Origin: Candidatus Eisenbacteria bacterium | GTDB lineage: Bacteria; Eisenbacteria; RBG-16-71-46; CAIMUX01; JAHJDP01 | Assembly (NCBI GenBank): GCA_018831195.1 | Contig: JAHJDP010000099.1 | Coordinates: 1 to 64,000, forward strand | Length of the DNA stretch: 64,000 nt | Direction: 5' to 3' | Shown here: positions 43,088 through 51,935 of the stretch, in pieces | Numbering within the stretch: the first letter of the stretch is position 1 | Layout of the letters: each line of letters starts with the position of its first letter | Notes under the pieces: generated by a model | What the model was told of the DNA's origin: nothing | Databases searched by the model: none | The model's input: the letters and a program-made list of their open reading frames with translations, nothing else | Position numbers and translations under genes: made by a program

Positions 43088-44788
43088 ATGAGGATGGATC
43101 ACCTGCCTCGGTTGGCAGCCGGACTCCTTGTCTCCGCAAGCGTCCTGGTTCTTCTGGGATTGGGAGCCGACAGCGCTCTCGCGCGGATGGGAGATGCTCC
43201 CTTAAGTTTATTGTACAATGTTAGTAATGAAGCATCAATTGAAACGATCGTGATGCCGCCCGTCGACGCCGATCGGCTGCTTCAGGAAGACATAGACCGG
43301 GCGGCGGCCGGCATTGATGGACCGCTGCGTTTTGCGCAACCCCATGATGTCTATTTAAACCTGATTGAAGCCGGGACACTTGATGAGCTGGAGAACGGCG
43401 GCCGTATTTGGCGTCTTCGTTTCATCTCCGGTGGTGCCTATAGTCTCAACTTCGGGGTCACATCCTATCTCATTCCTCCGGGCGGAACGCTTCATCTGTA
43501 CCCAGCCGGTCAGGTATCCGCGGATTTGATATGGGAAGGCCCCTTTGATCCAGATGAAAAGGTCGAAGGGGAATTCTGGTCGCCCGTCATTCCGGGTGAT
43601 GATGTTATTGTCGAGCTGTATGTTCCCGCGGATGCCGCCTTTGAGCCGGAGGTCATCATTTCCCAGGTGAATCATGATTATCGCGGATTCGGAAAAGCCC
43701 GGGATGACGCTCAGCAGGGTTGGTGCAATATAGATGTGATTTGCCCCGAAGGCGATCCATGGCGGGATGAAATAAGATCCGAAGGCGTTTACACGATCAA
43801 TGGATCTTGGATGTGCTCGGGCCAGCTGGTGAACAGCTTGACTTCAAGTCCGACTCCATTCTTTCTGACGGCGTATCATTGCGGGATCTCGACGAGCAAT
43901 GATCACACGGTGAGGGTTTATTGGAATTATGAGTCTCCCACCTGCGGGCAGCTCGGCGGTGGCAGTCTATCGGATAGCCAGCAAGGTTGCACGGAGGTGG
44001 CCGACTATTCCGCCTCGGATTTCTCTTTGGTGGAAATGACCAGCACGCCTGCGGAAGCTTCGAATGTCTATTATGCCGGTTGGGATGCCCGTACGAATTG
44101 GAATCCGAGTCAATGCACGGCTATTCATCATCCCGGCACCGACGAGAAATCGATCAGTTTCAACTTTGACGCGCTCATGATCACATCGTATATCGGGACA
44201 TCGGTGCCCGGTGACGGGACGCATTGGCGCGTGGATGATTGGGAGGTGGCGACGACAGAGGGCGGTTCTTCCGGTTCCGCTATTTGGGATGAGAACCACC
44301 ATATTGTCGGACAGCTTCACGGCGGGTATGCCTCCTGTTCATCGATTACGAGTGATTGGTACGGACGCCTCGCCATCTCCTGGAGCGGCGGGGGATCCTC
44401 CGCCACCAATCTGCGGTCCTGGCTCGATCCGGAAAACACGGGAACTCTGGTATTGAACGGCCGGGATTCAAACGCATCCGCTATCGAAAATGTTGAAGTT
44501 CTAATCCATAAGGGCGCGTTGCGTCCCATTTCCCCGAACCCTGCAGCCACCCGAATGGGGATTGGATTTGATCTGCATCAAGCCGGCGCCATCCAATTGG
44601 ATGTTGTGGATGTCACCGGCAGGGTCGTCACCACATTAGCAGCCAAGAATTATCAAGCCGGCAGCTGGCAATTGGGGTGGGACGGCACGTCGTCCAGTGG
44701 CGAGCGGCTTTCGTCGGGGGTTTACTATGTCCGCATGTTGATAGATGGTCAAGCGGCGGATACAAAGAAGGCCGTATTGGTTCGCTAG
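43088..44788 (+). CDS. Secreted lysyl-endopeptidase-like serine protease with C-terminal sorting domain
   Basis: A 566-residue exported S1-type protease. Signal peptide to about 32 (GADSALA), a pro-region (about 33-205) with the SLNFGVTSYLIPPGGTLHLY element, and the catalytic domain with CSGQLVNS, His264 (TAYHCG), Asp311 (SDFSLVEM) and Ser395 (GGSSGSAIW). The layout is that of Achromobacter lysyl endopeptidase relatives. Several Cys suggest disulfides. The C-terminal sorting module (SPNPAATR, VVDVTGRVVTTL, SSGVYYVRML) marks surface delivery. ATG 43088 follows TTGGAGGG. Cleavage specificity for Lys is not certain from sequence alone. Confidence 0.88.
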   Translation: MRMDHLPRLAAGLLVSASVLVLLGLGADSALARMGDAPLSLLYNVSNEASIETIVMPPVDADRLLQEDIDRAAAGIDGPLRFAQPHDVYLNLIEAGTLDELENGGRIWRLRFISGGAYSLNFGVTSYLIPPGGTLHLYPAGQVSADLIWEGPFDPDEKVEGEFWSPVIPGDDVIVELYVPADAAFEPEVIISQVNHDYRGFGKARDDAQQGWCNIDVICPEGDPWRDEIRSEGVYTINGSWMCSGQLVNSLTSSPTPFFLTAYHCGISTSNDHTVRVYWNYESPTCGQLGGGSLSDSQQGCTEVADYSASDFSLVEMTSTPAEASNVYYAGWDARTNWNPSQCTAIHHPGTDEKSISFNFDALMITSYIGTSVPGDGTHWRVDDWEVATTEGGSSGSAIWDENHHIVGQLHGGYASCSSITSDWYGRLAISWSGGGSSATNLRSWLDPENTGTLVLNGRDSNASAIENVEVLIHKGALRPISPNPAATRMGIGFDLHQAGAIQLDVVDVTGRVVTTLAAKNYQAGSWQLGWDGTSSSGERLSSGVYYVRMLIDGQAADTKKAVLVR

Positions 44789-44834
44789 TCAACTCTTCCG
44801 GGTAAACATGGATGTTTTTAACAAGGGGTGAAAA

Positions 44835-47354
44835 ATGAATAGGAAGTGGGTTCAGATCATCATTGCCGTTGTTGGATGTCTCGCTTTTACACTAGGGACG
44901 ATATCGGCGGACTCCCGCATGACGACAAGGGAGTATTTTGAAAAGTGGGATAACCATTTCAAAGACCTTACCGAGATGAGGGCGGGAACAGCCAACACCT
45001 CGGGTACCGGTTTCAAGCCGTACCAGAGGTTCAAATGGTTTTTTGAGAGAAGGCTCTCACCCGATGGGAACATGATTCCCGGAGTTCGTTGGAAGGCCTA
45101 TGATCAGTTGCAGGAGATGGTCAACGAAAAAGGACGGGACGGTGAAACCTGGTTCACACTCGGACCCATTAATGTCGCGGGCCGTTGCCTCGCGATAGAG
45201 GTTCATCCCACAAACTCCGATATTGTCTATGCCGGATTCGCCAGCGGCGGAATCTGGATGACAACGGATAGCGGCAGCAATTGGGCGCCTCTTGGTGATG
45301 ATCTGCCAACGATGGCCGTCAGCGCGATTGAGATCGACTCGAATAATCCTGATCGTATCTGGATCGGAACCGGGGAGGGCTGGGGCAATACCGACGCGGT
45401 GCATGGCGCCGGGCTGTTGCGATCCCTCGATGGCGGTCTGACCTGGGGAACGACGGGATTCAATTATTCAGTGAGTTCCGGTCTGGATGTTTTCGAGCTG
45501 GAGTATAACCCAGCCACGGGCACGCTCCTCCTCGCCGCGGAGAACGGACTCTGGCGATCCACAGACGGCGGCGATTCCTTTGATGAGGTTATGCCCTCCG
45601 GAAAGTGGATGGATGTGCAGTTGAAGAAGGGTTCCACTGACACTATATTCGCCTGCTCCTACTACTGGGCGGAAATGGGATTCTGGCGTTCCACCGATGA
45701 TGGATTAACCTGGACCCGGTGTACGACGGGCGTTCCGACCGCTGGGTTGAGTAATATGCGTCTTGCCCTCTGCGACGCCTATCCCGATATCATCTATTGG
45801 GCGATTGCGAATGGCAGCGGTGGCATGCTGGGGATTTGGCGATCGGTCGATGGCGGAGACAGTTTCGCGCAAGAATATAGCGGCTCGCCGAATCATTATG
45901 GTACTCAGGGCTGGTACAACCTCACAATCGCTGTTGATCCGACCAACCCGAACAGAGTGATGTCGGGCGGTGTTGAATTTTACAGATCGACAAACGGCGG
46001 AACCTCCTTCAGCCAAATCGCATCGAATGTCCATGTCGATCATCATGCAACGGCATGGGATCCGTCTAATCCGGCAATATTCTGGGTTGGAAGCGATGGC
46101 GGTGTTTACCGAAGTGCAAACTCCGGGGTGTCATACTCGAATAAGAATCTCGGCCTCGTCACGATGCAGTTCTATGCGATGAATCATTCCAAAACCCTGC
46201 CGACCCGGGCGCTTGGTGGAACCCAGGATAATGGGACTTATATATTCAATGACAATCCAAACTGGGGTTCGATTCTCGGCGGCGATGGGTTCTTCTGCGA
46301 GGTCGATTATGCCGATCCGAATTATGTCTACGCTGAGTTGTATTTCGGCGATCACCGAAGGAGCAGCACGGGCGGAACGGGAATGGTTTCGATCAACAGC
46401 GGGATTACCGAAAACGGTCCCTGGTCGACACCGACGCATATGGATTTCGCAAATCCCGCCGTCCTCTACACCGCTCATAACACGACGGTATTCCGAACCA
46501 CTAACAGGGGGAACTCCTGGTCGCCGATCACATCCGTACCAATCTCGGGATACGGCACCTCGATCCACCAGTCCCTGAATAATCCCGATTATTTTGTTGT
46601 CACCTCGAACCAAAAAATCTGGGTATCGACCGATCATGGGAATACTTGGAATGACCGAACCAGCGGCGTCATTACAGCGGGTACTCTGAGTGACAGTCAT
46701 TACCATCCGGATGATCCCAACACGATACTTATAACCCTCGCGACCTATTCGAGCACGCAGCCTCAGGTTCAAAAGACAACAGACCAGGGTTTATCATGGT
46801 TCCCGATTGAATATGGTCTTCCGGAAGAGCCGGTCAACACCATCGAAATCGATCCGTCGCATCCGGATTGGTATTTCATCGGCACCGATCTGGGCGTCTA
46901 CATCTCCTACAACGCCGGAGCGACGTGGACCCCCTTCAACGTTGGATTGCCCCATGTTGTTTGCTCCGATCTGCGGCTTCACAACGATGAACGGTTTCTG
47001 CGGGTTGCCACCCACGGCCGTGGGATGTGGGAGGTTGATATCAGCAATCTGACGGCCCCGGCCGCGGATGTTCAACCTGTCGAGCCGCAGATTCAGCCGC
47101 TCACCCTACGTGTTCTCGGAACCCCGGCCACCAACAGCGTCGTTCTGCACTATGGTTTGCGGCGAGCGGGCGCTGTGAAGTTGGCTCTCTATGATGTCAC
47201 CGGGCGGATGGTTAAGGGCGTGGTCGATGATTTCGCGCAGGCGAAAATCGACAACGCCACTGTCGACGTCTCAGATCTTCCGTCAGGTGTCTACTTCGCC
47301 CGACTGGAAGCTAATGGGGCATCGATTTCCCGGAAGGTTGTCGTGGAAAAATAA
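44835..47354 (+). CDS. Secreted BNR/sortilin-type propeller protein with C-terminal sorting domain
   Basis: An 839-residue exported protein (signal to about residue 25). From about 100 to 750 it carries many BNR/Asp-box repeats (S-x-D-x-G-x-T-W: TTDSGSNW, SLDGGLTW, STDGGDSF, STDDGLTW, SVDGGDSF, STDHGNTW, TTDQGLSW, SYNAGATW), making one or two large beta-propellers of the VPS10/xyloglucanase kind. The C-terminus is the sorting module (YDVTGRMVKGV, SGVYFARL, RKVVVEK). It follows the protease gene by 46 bases with AAGGGGTG upstream, so they may be co-transcribed. Glycan or protein binding is likely; no catalytic residue is identifiable. Confidence 0.85.
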   Translation: MNRKWVQIIIAVVGCLAFTLGTISADSRMTTREYFEKWDNHFKDLTEMRAGTANTSGTGFKPYQRFKWFFERRLSPDGNMIPGVRWKAYDQLQEMVNEKGRDGETWFTLGPINVAGRCLAIEVHPTNSDIVYAGFASGGIWMTTDSGSNWAPLGDDLPTMAVSAIEIDSNNPDRIWIGTGEGWGNTDAVHGAGLLRSLDGGLTWGTTGFNYSVSSGLDVFELEYNPATGTLLLAAENGLWRSTDGGDSFDEVMPSGKWMDVQLKKGSTDTIFACSYYWAEMGFWRSTDDGLTWTRCTTGVPTAGLSNMRLALCDAYPDIIYWAIANGSGGMLGIWRSVDGGDSFAQEYSGSPNHYGTQGWYNLTIAVDPTNPNRVMSGGVEFYRSTNGGTSFSQIASNVHVDHHATAWDPSNPAIFWVGSDGGVYRSANSGVSYSNKNLGLVTMQFYAMNHSKTLPTRALGGTQDNGTYIFNDNPNWGSILGGDGFFCEVDYADPNYVYAELYFGDHRRSSTGGTGMVSINSGITENGPWSTPTHMDFANPAVLYTAHNTTVFRTTNRGNSWSPITSVPISGYGTSIHQSLNNPDYFVVTSNQKIWVSTDHGNTWNDRTSGVITAGTLSDSHYHPDDPNTILITLATYSSTQPQVQKTTDQGLSWFPIEYGLPEEPVNTIEIDPSHPDWYFIGTDLGVYISYNAGATWTPFNVGLPHVVCSDLRLHNDERFLRVATHGRGMWEVDISNLTAPAADVQPVEPQIQPLTLRVLGTPATNSVVLHYGLRRAGAVKLALYDVTGRMVKGVVDDFAQAKIDNATVDVSDLPSGVYFARLEANGASISRKVVVEK

Positions 47355-47390
47355 TCTCTCATAGTTCATGAGACGGATGTCGCCGGCACC

Positions 47391-47421
47391 GCCCCCACAA
47401 ACAAGTGGGGGCGATGCTTTT
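47391..47421 (+). terminator. Rho-independent terminator after the propeller gene
   Basis: 8-bp stem GCCCCCAC / GTGGGGGC with a 6-base loop, followed by GATGCTTTTTCCC, 36 bases after the stop. Confidence 0.8.
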
Positions 47422-47433
47422 TCCCTCTGAAAT

Positions 47434-47459
47434 AATACTTGAATTTCATGTATAGTATT
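47434..47459. promoter_or_regulatory. Imperfect palindrome upstream of the Rrf2 gene (possible Fe-S regulator site)
   Basis: AATACT-N14-AGTATT. The left half ATACTTGA matches the ATASYYGA half of the E. coli IscR type 1 site; the right half is degenerate and the overall length is one base short. It lies about 130 bases before the regulator start, where autoregulation of an IscR-like operon would act. Suggestive only. Confidence 0.4.
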
Positions 47460-47590
47460 TGTACTCTAGGAGTGGAGTCGATACAGGAGTGGACGATTTG
47501 CCGCGCGGCGAACCAATCTCCATTCCCAAAGACTGAAAAGCGGGGACTGAAAACGGGGACTGAAAATGTGAAACTGTGTGGGGTGAAGTG

Positions 47591-48085
47591 TTGAAGATTA
47601 CTTCATTGGAAGAATATGGACTCCGCTGTATGGTTCAACTGGCCCGTCATTCAGACAGGGAGCCTCTTACCATTGCGGAGATAGCGCAGGAAGAAGGATT
47701 ATCGCTTCCCTATGTTGGGAAGCTGATGAATCTTCTCAGGCAGGAGGGTCTTGTCATGAGTGTCCGCGGCAGGGCAGGGGGTTATATTTTACCACGCCCC
47801 GCCGATCAGATCACTCTGGATACCGTCATTACGGCCTTGGGCGGAGACCTGTTTGATAAGGATCATTGCGGCCGTCATCCGGCTGGACATGATGTGTGCG
47901 TTCACTCCGGGGACTGCTCGATTCGGTCCGTTTGGTCCACAATGCATCGCATTATCAATGACACGCTGAAGAAAACCAGTCTATCCGATTTAGTGGGAAC
48001 GGAGAATCAGGTCTCGCAGACTCTAGAAATGCCGGCATCAGCAGCCGATGGGGAAAGAGAGGCCGGTGGTATCGAGCTGCCGTGA
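47591..48085 (+). CDS. Rrf2-family Fe-S-responsive transcriptional regulator (IscR-like)
   Basis: A 164-residue winged-helix regulator: KITSLEEYGLRCMVQLA at the start, LTIAEIAQEEGLSLPYVGKLMNLLRQEGLV with the recognition helix, and RGRAGGYIL in the wing. Three Cys (CGRHPAGHDVCVHSGDC) match the Fe-S ligand cluster of IscR/RsrR-type members. TTG 47591 gives the canonical Rrf2 N-terminus and has GGGGTGA at the right distance; GTG 47576 and 47588 are alternatives. It heads a unit with sufS and sufU, so it probably senses Fe-S status and controls these genes. Confidence 0.87.
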   Translation: MKITSLEEYGLRCMVQLARHSDREPLTIAEIAQEEGLSLPYVGKLMNLLRQEGLVMSVRGRAGGYILPRPADQITLDTVITALGGDLFDKDHCGRHPAGHDVCVHSGDCSIRSVWSTMHRIINDTLKKTSLSDLVGTENQVSQTLEMPASAADGEREAGGIELP

Positions 48086-48101
48086 TCGGCGGCGGGGCCT
48101 G

Positions 48102-49370
48102 ATGGTTCAAAAGGCGGAGGTTAAAGATTCCCATATGGGCGGATCACTCGATATCGCGCAAATCCGCAAAGAATTTCCTATCTTTGACCGCTCCTTTCAT
48201 GGACACCGGCTTGTTTATCTAGACAACTCCGCCACATCCCAAAAACCGATGTGTGTGCTGGATGCCCTGACGGGATTTTACAAGACCTCTAATGCTAATG
48301 TTCACAGGGGTATCTCGACCCTTTCCCGGGAAGCAACGGAAGCCTATGAGGAGACGCGGCGGAGGGTCGCCGGCTTTTTAGGGAATGTCCCCTCGAAGAG
48401 CATCGTCTTCACAAGGGGAACGACCGAATCGATCAATCTCATCGCTTGGGCTTGGGCCCGGCGCCGTCTGAAAGCCGGAGATGAGATTCTTCTCACCGAG
48501 ATGGAACACCACAGCAACCTCATCCCTTGGATGCTCATCGCCCGCGAATCAAACCTTGTGCTGCGGCACATCCCCGTCACTGATGATGGACGACTTCAGC
48601 TGGAGGCGCTTGATGATCTGCTGACGGAGAAAACGAAAATCGTTTCGGTGACCCGCCAATCAAATGTCACAGGTACAATGAATCCGGTGGCCGAGATCGC
48701 CCGGCGGGCAAAGGCTTTCGGTGCGAAGGTCCTTATCGATGGTGCGCAGTCCGTTCCACATGAATCCACCCGGATCGAGGATTTTCAGTGCGATGCCCTA
48801 GCCTTCTCCGCGCATAAGATGCTGGGACCCACCGGCGTCGGCGTATTGTACGCCGATCCGGCCTTTCTCGAAGAGATGGAGCCGTATCAAGGCGGGGGGG
48901 AGATGATACAGGAGGTCACTCGCGACCATGCCACATGGCGCGCGATCCCCTGGAAATTCGAAGCGGGGACCCCCAATATAGCCGGTGTGGTGGCGTTCAA
49001 GACGGCGTTGGATTTTCTTGAGGCGGCCGGATTGGAGAAGATTGCGGCGCACGAGAACCGGTTGAGGCGGTATGCCCTCGATCGCCTGCTCGCAATCGAG
49101 GGGCTCCGGATCCTGGGCGGTGATACCCATGAAGATCGGGGCGGGGTCCTTTCATTTGTTCTCGAGAACCTCCATCCGCACGATCTTGCAACCGTGTTGA
49201 ATGAGAGGGGGATTGTTATTCGCGCCGGCCACCATTGCGCTCAACCCCTTATGCGGCGATTTAATGTCGCCGCCGCGGCGCGGATCTCCTTTTACATTTA
49301 CAATGATACAGATGATGTCGACGCCCTCGCCGAAGGGATTGATGAAGCTGTAAGGTACTTTGCCCCATGA
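48102..49370 (+). CDS. sufS: SufS-type cysteine desulfurase
   Basis: A 422-residue PLP enzyme that takes sulfur from cysteine for Fe-S assembly. Seen: VYLDNSATSQKP, HRGISTLSREAT, MEHHSNLIPW, SVTRQSNVTGT, the PLP Lys in FSAHKMLGPTGVGVLY and the active Cys in RAGHHCAQPLM, with the SufS-type spacing. Start ATG 48102 is 16 bases after the regulator stop; an ATG at 48135 is possible but its GGAGG lies 14 bases away. Overlaps sufU by ATGA, the usual pairing of SufS with its sulfur-accepting partner. Confidence 0.93.
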   Translation: MVQKAEVKDSHMGGSLDIAQIRKEFPIFDRSFHGHRLVYLDNSATSQKPMCVLDALTGFYKTSNANVHRGISTLSREATEAYEETRRRVAGFLGNVPSKSIVFTRGTTESINLIAWAWARRRLKAGDEILLTEMEHHSNLIPWMLIARESNLVLRHIPVTDDGRLQLEALDDLLTEKTKIVSVTRQSNVTGTMNPVAEIARRAKAFGAKVLIDGAQSVPHESTRIEDFQCDALAFSAHKMLGPTGVGVLYADPAFLEEMEPYQGGGEMIQEVTRDHATWRAIPWKFEAGTPNIAGVVAFKTALDFLEAAGLEKIAAHENRLRRYALDRLLAIEGLRILGGDTHEDRGGVLSFVLENLHPHDLATVLNERGIVIRAGHHCAQPLMRRFNVAAAARISFYIYNDTDDVDALAEGIDEAVRYFAP

Positions 49371-49840
49371 AATCAACGGAGCTGGACGCCCTCTACCGTA
49401 AAGTATTGCTGGATCATTACCGAGATCCCCGTTGCCGGGATCCGATATCCTCTCCCACTCACCGGCAAAAAGCCAGCAATCCCCTCTGTGGCGATGAAAC
49501 GAGCCTCGCCGTGGAGCTGGTGGATGGCCGGTTCCTGAAGATCCAGGTGCGAAGCGGCGGATGCTCGATTTGTGTCGCTTCGGGCAGCATGATGGGAGAA
49601 ATTGTACAGGGGCGCACGGAAAAGGAAACGAGGCGCATCGCCGATGCTTTCCAGCTTTTGATGAAGGGTTCTCCTATTCCTGATAATGTGGATCTGGGGG
49701 ATCTCCGGGTGTTGGAGGGTGTTTTGCGTTTTCCAGAAAGAGTCAAATGTGCAACACTTCCTTGGGTTGCGCTGGAGGGAATTCTGCTGGAGCGGGAAAG
49801 GGAGTTGGAAGGGGATCAGAAAAAGGATCGGGAAAAATAA
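49367..49840 (+). CDS. sufU: SufU zinc-dependent sulfurtransferase / Fe-S assembly partner
   Basis: A 157-residue cytosolic protein. SufU/IscU-type ligands are present: Cys in NPLCGDE, Cys in RSGGCSICVASGSMM, and the C-terminal VKCATLPW. The insertion between the second and third Cys and the KCATLPW ending favour SufU over IscU. It accepts persulfide from SufS. Overlaps sufS by ATGA; the desaturase gene starts one base past the stop. sufB, sufC and sufD are not in the window. Confidence 0.92.
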   Translation: MKSTELDALYRKVLLDHYRDPRCRDPISSPTHRQKASNPLCGDETSLAVELVDGRFLKIQVRSGGCSICVASGSMMGEIVQGRTEKETRRIADAFQLLMKGSPIPDNVDLGDLRVLEGVLRFPERVKCATLPWVALEGILLERERELEGDQKKDREK

Positions 49841-49841
49841 A

Positions 49842-50852
49842 ATGAAGCCCCGCAGCTACAGCCAAGTCGCGCCGCTCGTAAAAAAAGCTCTAAAAGATTA
49901 TTTCACGATCGAAGAAATGCGTGATTTACACCGTGTGGAGACATCGCGGCATTTTGGCCTCGCGATCCGCCATATTTTATTGTCGATGATTGCCCTGGCC
50001 ATTTTGTTTTGGTTTAAGCAGCCCATCATCTGGATTCCCGTCGCGCTCTTTCAGGGCTTTCAGATTCTCGGTTTTACAATCCTTCTTCACGAACAAGTCC
50101 ACGAGATCATCTTTCGCGGCCGCCGCCCGCGACTTAACCGCCTTATGGGTTTGATTTATGCGTTTCCCAGCTCGATATCGGCGACGCAATTCCGAATCTG
50201 GCATCTGGATCATCATAAAGAACTGGGTTCCTCGGTGCACGATCCCAAGCGGGCCTATCTCACACCCAAGATTGTAAAACGGTGGTACAAGCTCCTCTAT
50301 CTCACTCCATTTCTATTCGTTATCTATTCGATTGCGTCGAAGAAAGAGGCTGCGACCTATACACAGGCCGAACGCCGGCTCATCAATATCGAGAGAACGG
50401 TCGGGATTTTTCTGCATCTCATCTTCGCCGCCCTTTTGGTCCTCGGCGGCGGATGGAATGCAATGCTGCGGGTTTGGTTTATCCCATTGTTCCTTGCCTT
50501 CCCGATCGCCTTTACATTAAATCGACTGGGCCAGCACTATGACATCAACCCTGATGATCCGATCAACTGGGCCACATTGATCAACAGCCACCCGTTCTGG
50601 GATTTCATCTTCCTTTATTCGAATTTCCACCTTGAGCACCATTACTTCCCAAGGGTGCCTTTTTACCGCCTGAAGGAGCTTAATGAGCGCTTGCAGGGCT
50701 TTTACACAAAGCACGGTGTGAAACCCAAAACCTATGGCGGGATCCTCCGGGGATGGTTTATTGAGAATAAAACTCCCCACACCGACTGGTATCCGCCACG
50801 GAAGGCGGCGGCTCTATCGGATGGGCGGCCCGCCGGGAGGCCATCCGCATGA
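49842..50852 (+). CDS. Membrane fatty-acid desaturase / di-iron hydroxylase-type protein
   Basis: A 336-residue integral membrane protein with four main hydrophobic segments and the three His boxes of the FA_desaturase family: HEQVHE, HLDHHKE and HLEHHYFP, which hold a di-iron site. These enzymes use O2 to put double bonds or hydroxyls into acyl chains. The frame is open upstream to 49686, but ATG 49842, one base past the sufU stop, fits the family start; its AAGGATCGGG box is a little distant. Its place in a Fe-S/iron unit may be incidental. An O2-using enzyme implies at least microaerobic life. Confidence 0.87.
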   Translation: MKPRSYSQVAPLVKKALKDYFTIEEMRDLHRVETSRHFGLAIRHILLSMIALAILFWFKQPIIWIPVALFQGFQILGFTILLHEQVHEIIFRGRRPRLNRLMGLIYAFPSSISATQFRIWHLDHHKELGSSVHDPKRAYLTPKIVKRWYKLLYLTPFLFVIYSIASKKEAATYTQAERRLINIERTVGIFLHLIFAALLVLGGGWNAMLRVWFIPLFLAFPIAFTLNRLGQHYDINPDDPINWATLINSHPFWDFIFLYSNFHLEHHYFPRVPFYRLKELNERLQGFYTKHGVKPKTYGGILRGWFIENKTPHTDWYPPRKAAALSDGRPAGRPSA

Positions 50853-51874
50853 AAGCCTGTATCCTTTGCCATGGAGGCGTGGGCGCCTCAGCCTCCGCCG
50901 TTGACGGGACGGCCGCCGCCGCTGCGGCCGGCGCAGCCTATCTCCGGCAAAACGCGCTCGACGCCGTCGTTGAAGCGACCAAGGTCCTGGAAGATGACCC
51001 GCGCTTCAATGCCGGGACAGGAGCCAACTTCCGGCTCGACGGCAGGACAATTGAGTATGATGCCGGGGTGATGGATTCACGCGGACGCGTCGGCGCTATC
51101 GCCGCCGCATCCGGGATGCGCTATCCGATCCTGCTGGCCCGCGCCGTTCTCGATTCCCCGCACCACCTGCTGGCGGGTGAGGGCGCCAACCGTCTGGCAC
51201 AGCGTTTGAAGTTGGAGAGAAGACAACAGACGCCGGAGCGAACGCATGAAAAATACCGCCGAGCACTGGAACAATTGCTGAGCCGGCAGCCGCACTCCTT
51301 TGCTCAAGCCGCCTGGCATCGCGAAAACTGGCGTGACTTCTGGAATTTTGACGGAAGACCACCGCGCCGCCGCACAACCGATCCCACAAGGGGTGGCGCA
51401 TGGGGTGGCGCAAAGGGTGGCGCAAGAGGTGGCGCAAGGGGTGGCGCAGGGAGAGGTGCCGGTGAATTCAGTTGCGATACGGTCGGCGCCGTCGCGCGCG
51501 ATTCCCGCGGCCGTTTCGCCGTCTCCAACTCAACCGGTGGGACGACCCTTATGCTCTACGGACGGGTCGGCGACTCACCTCTGGTCGGCTGTGGTTTCTT
51601 TGCCGGGCCGGCGGGAGCGGTAACGACAACCGGCGTCGGTGAAGAAATTATCAACCGGCTGCTCGCCTTCCGGGTATACCAATGGATGGAAGAGGGTGCG
51701 ACGCCGCAGGAAGCCTGCGCCCAGGGCGCCGGGCTCTTTCCTCGCCGGATCCCCGTTGGTATTCTCGCCGTCAATCGTGAAAGCGAAGGGGTCGCCGCCA
51801 GCCGTGAGATGCCATGGGCCGGTGTGATAATGGATAAACCGGGGAGCATGAAATCGATCATCCTGCCATCCTGA
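50849..51874 (+). CDS. Isoaspartyl peptidase / type 2 L-asparaginase (Ntn hydrolase) with repeat linker
   Basis: A 341-residue precursor of the plant-type asparaginase family: CILCHGGVGAS, LEDDPRFNAGTGANFRLDG, EYDAGVMDSRGRVGAIAA, and the self-cleavage site with nucleophile Thr211 in CDTVGAVARDSRGRFAVSNSTGG, then TTTGVGEEII. Autocleavage makes alpha and beta chains; the enzyme removes isoaspartyl residues or hydrolyses asparagine. The linker before the cleavage site is expanded by a 12-bp tandem repeat encoding GGA-rich tetrapeptides. ATGA overlap with the desaturase gene; last gene of the unit. Confidence 0.9.
   Translation: MKACILCHGGVGASASAVDGTAAAAAAGAAYLRQNALDAVVEATKVLEDDPRFNAGTGANFRLDGRTIEYDAGVMDSRGRVGAIAAASGMRYPILLARAVLDSPHHLLAGEGANRLAQRLKLERRQQTPERTHEKYRRALEQLLSRQPHSFAQAAWHRENWRDFWNFDGRPPRRRTTDPTRGGAWGGAKGGARGGARGGAGRGAGEFSCDTVGAVARDSRGRFAVSNSTGGTTLMLYGRVGDSPLVGCGFFAGPAGAVTTTGVGEEIINRLLAFRVYQWMEEGATPQEACAQGAGLFPRRIPVGILAVNRESEGVAASREMPWAGVIMDKPGSMKSIILPS
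51389..51460 (+). repeat. 12-bp tandem repeat inside the asparaginase linker
   Basis: Five near-identical 12-base units (consensus AGGGGTGGCGCA; 51389, 51401, 51413, 51425, 51437) and a degenerate sixth. In frame they encode x-G-G-A (x = R, W, K, R, R), just before the autocleavage Thr. Because the unit is a multiple of three, copy-number change keeps the frame. Confidence 0.92.
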
Positions 51875-51935
51875 AACCGCCGGGATCGGGATCCAAATGC
51901 AATTAACGCGATTGTTCCCTGATGGTACGCGAAGA

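Noticed and set aside
46131-46772. A 213-codon minus-strand frame opposite the BNR propeller gene
   Set aside because: Antisense shadow of a repeat-rich gene without its own signals.
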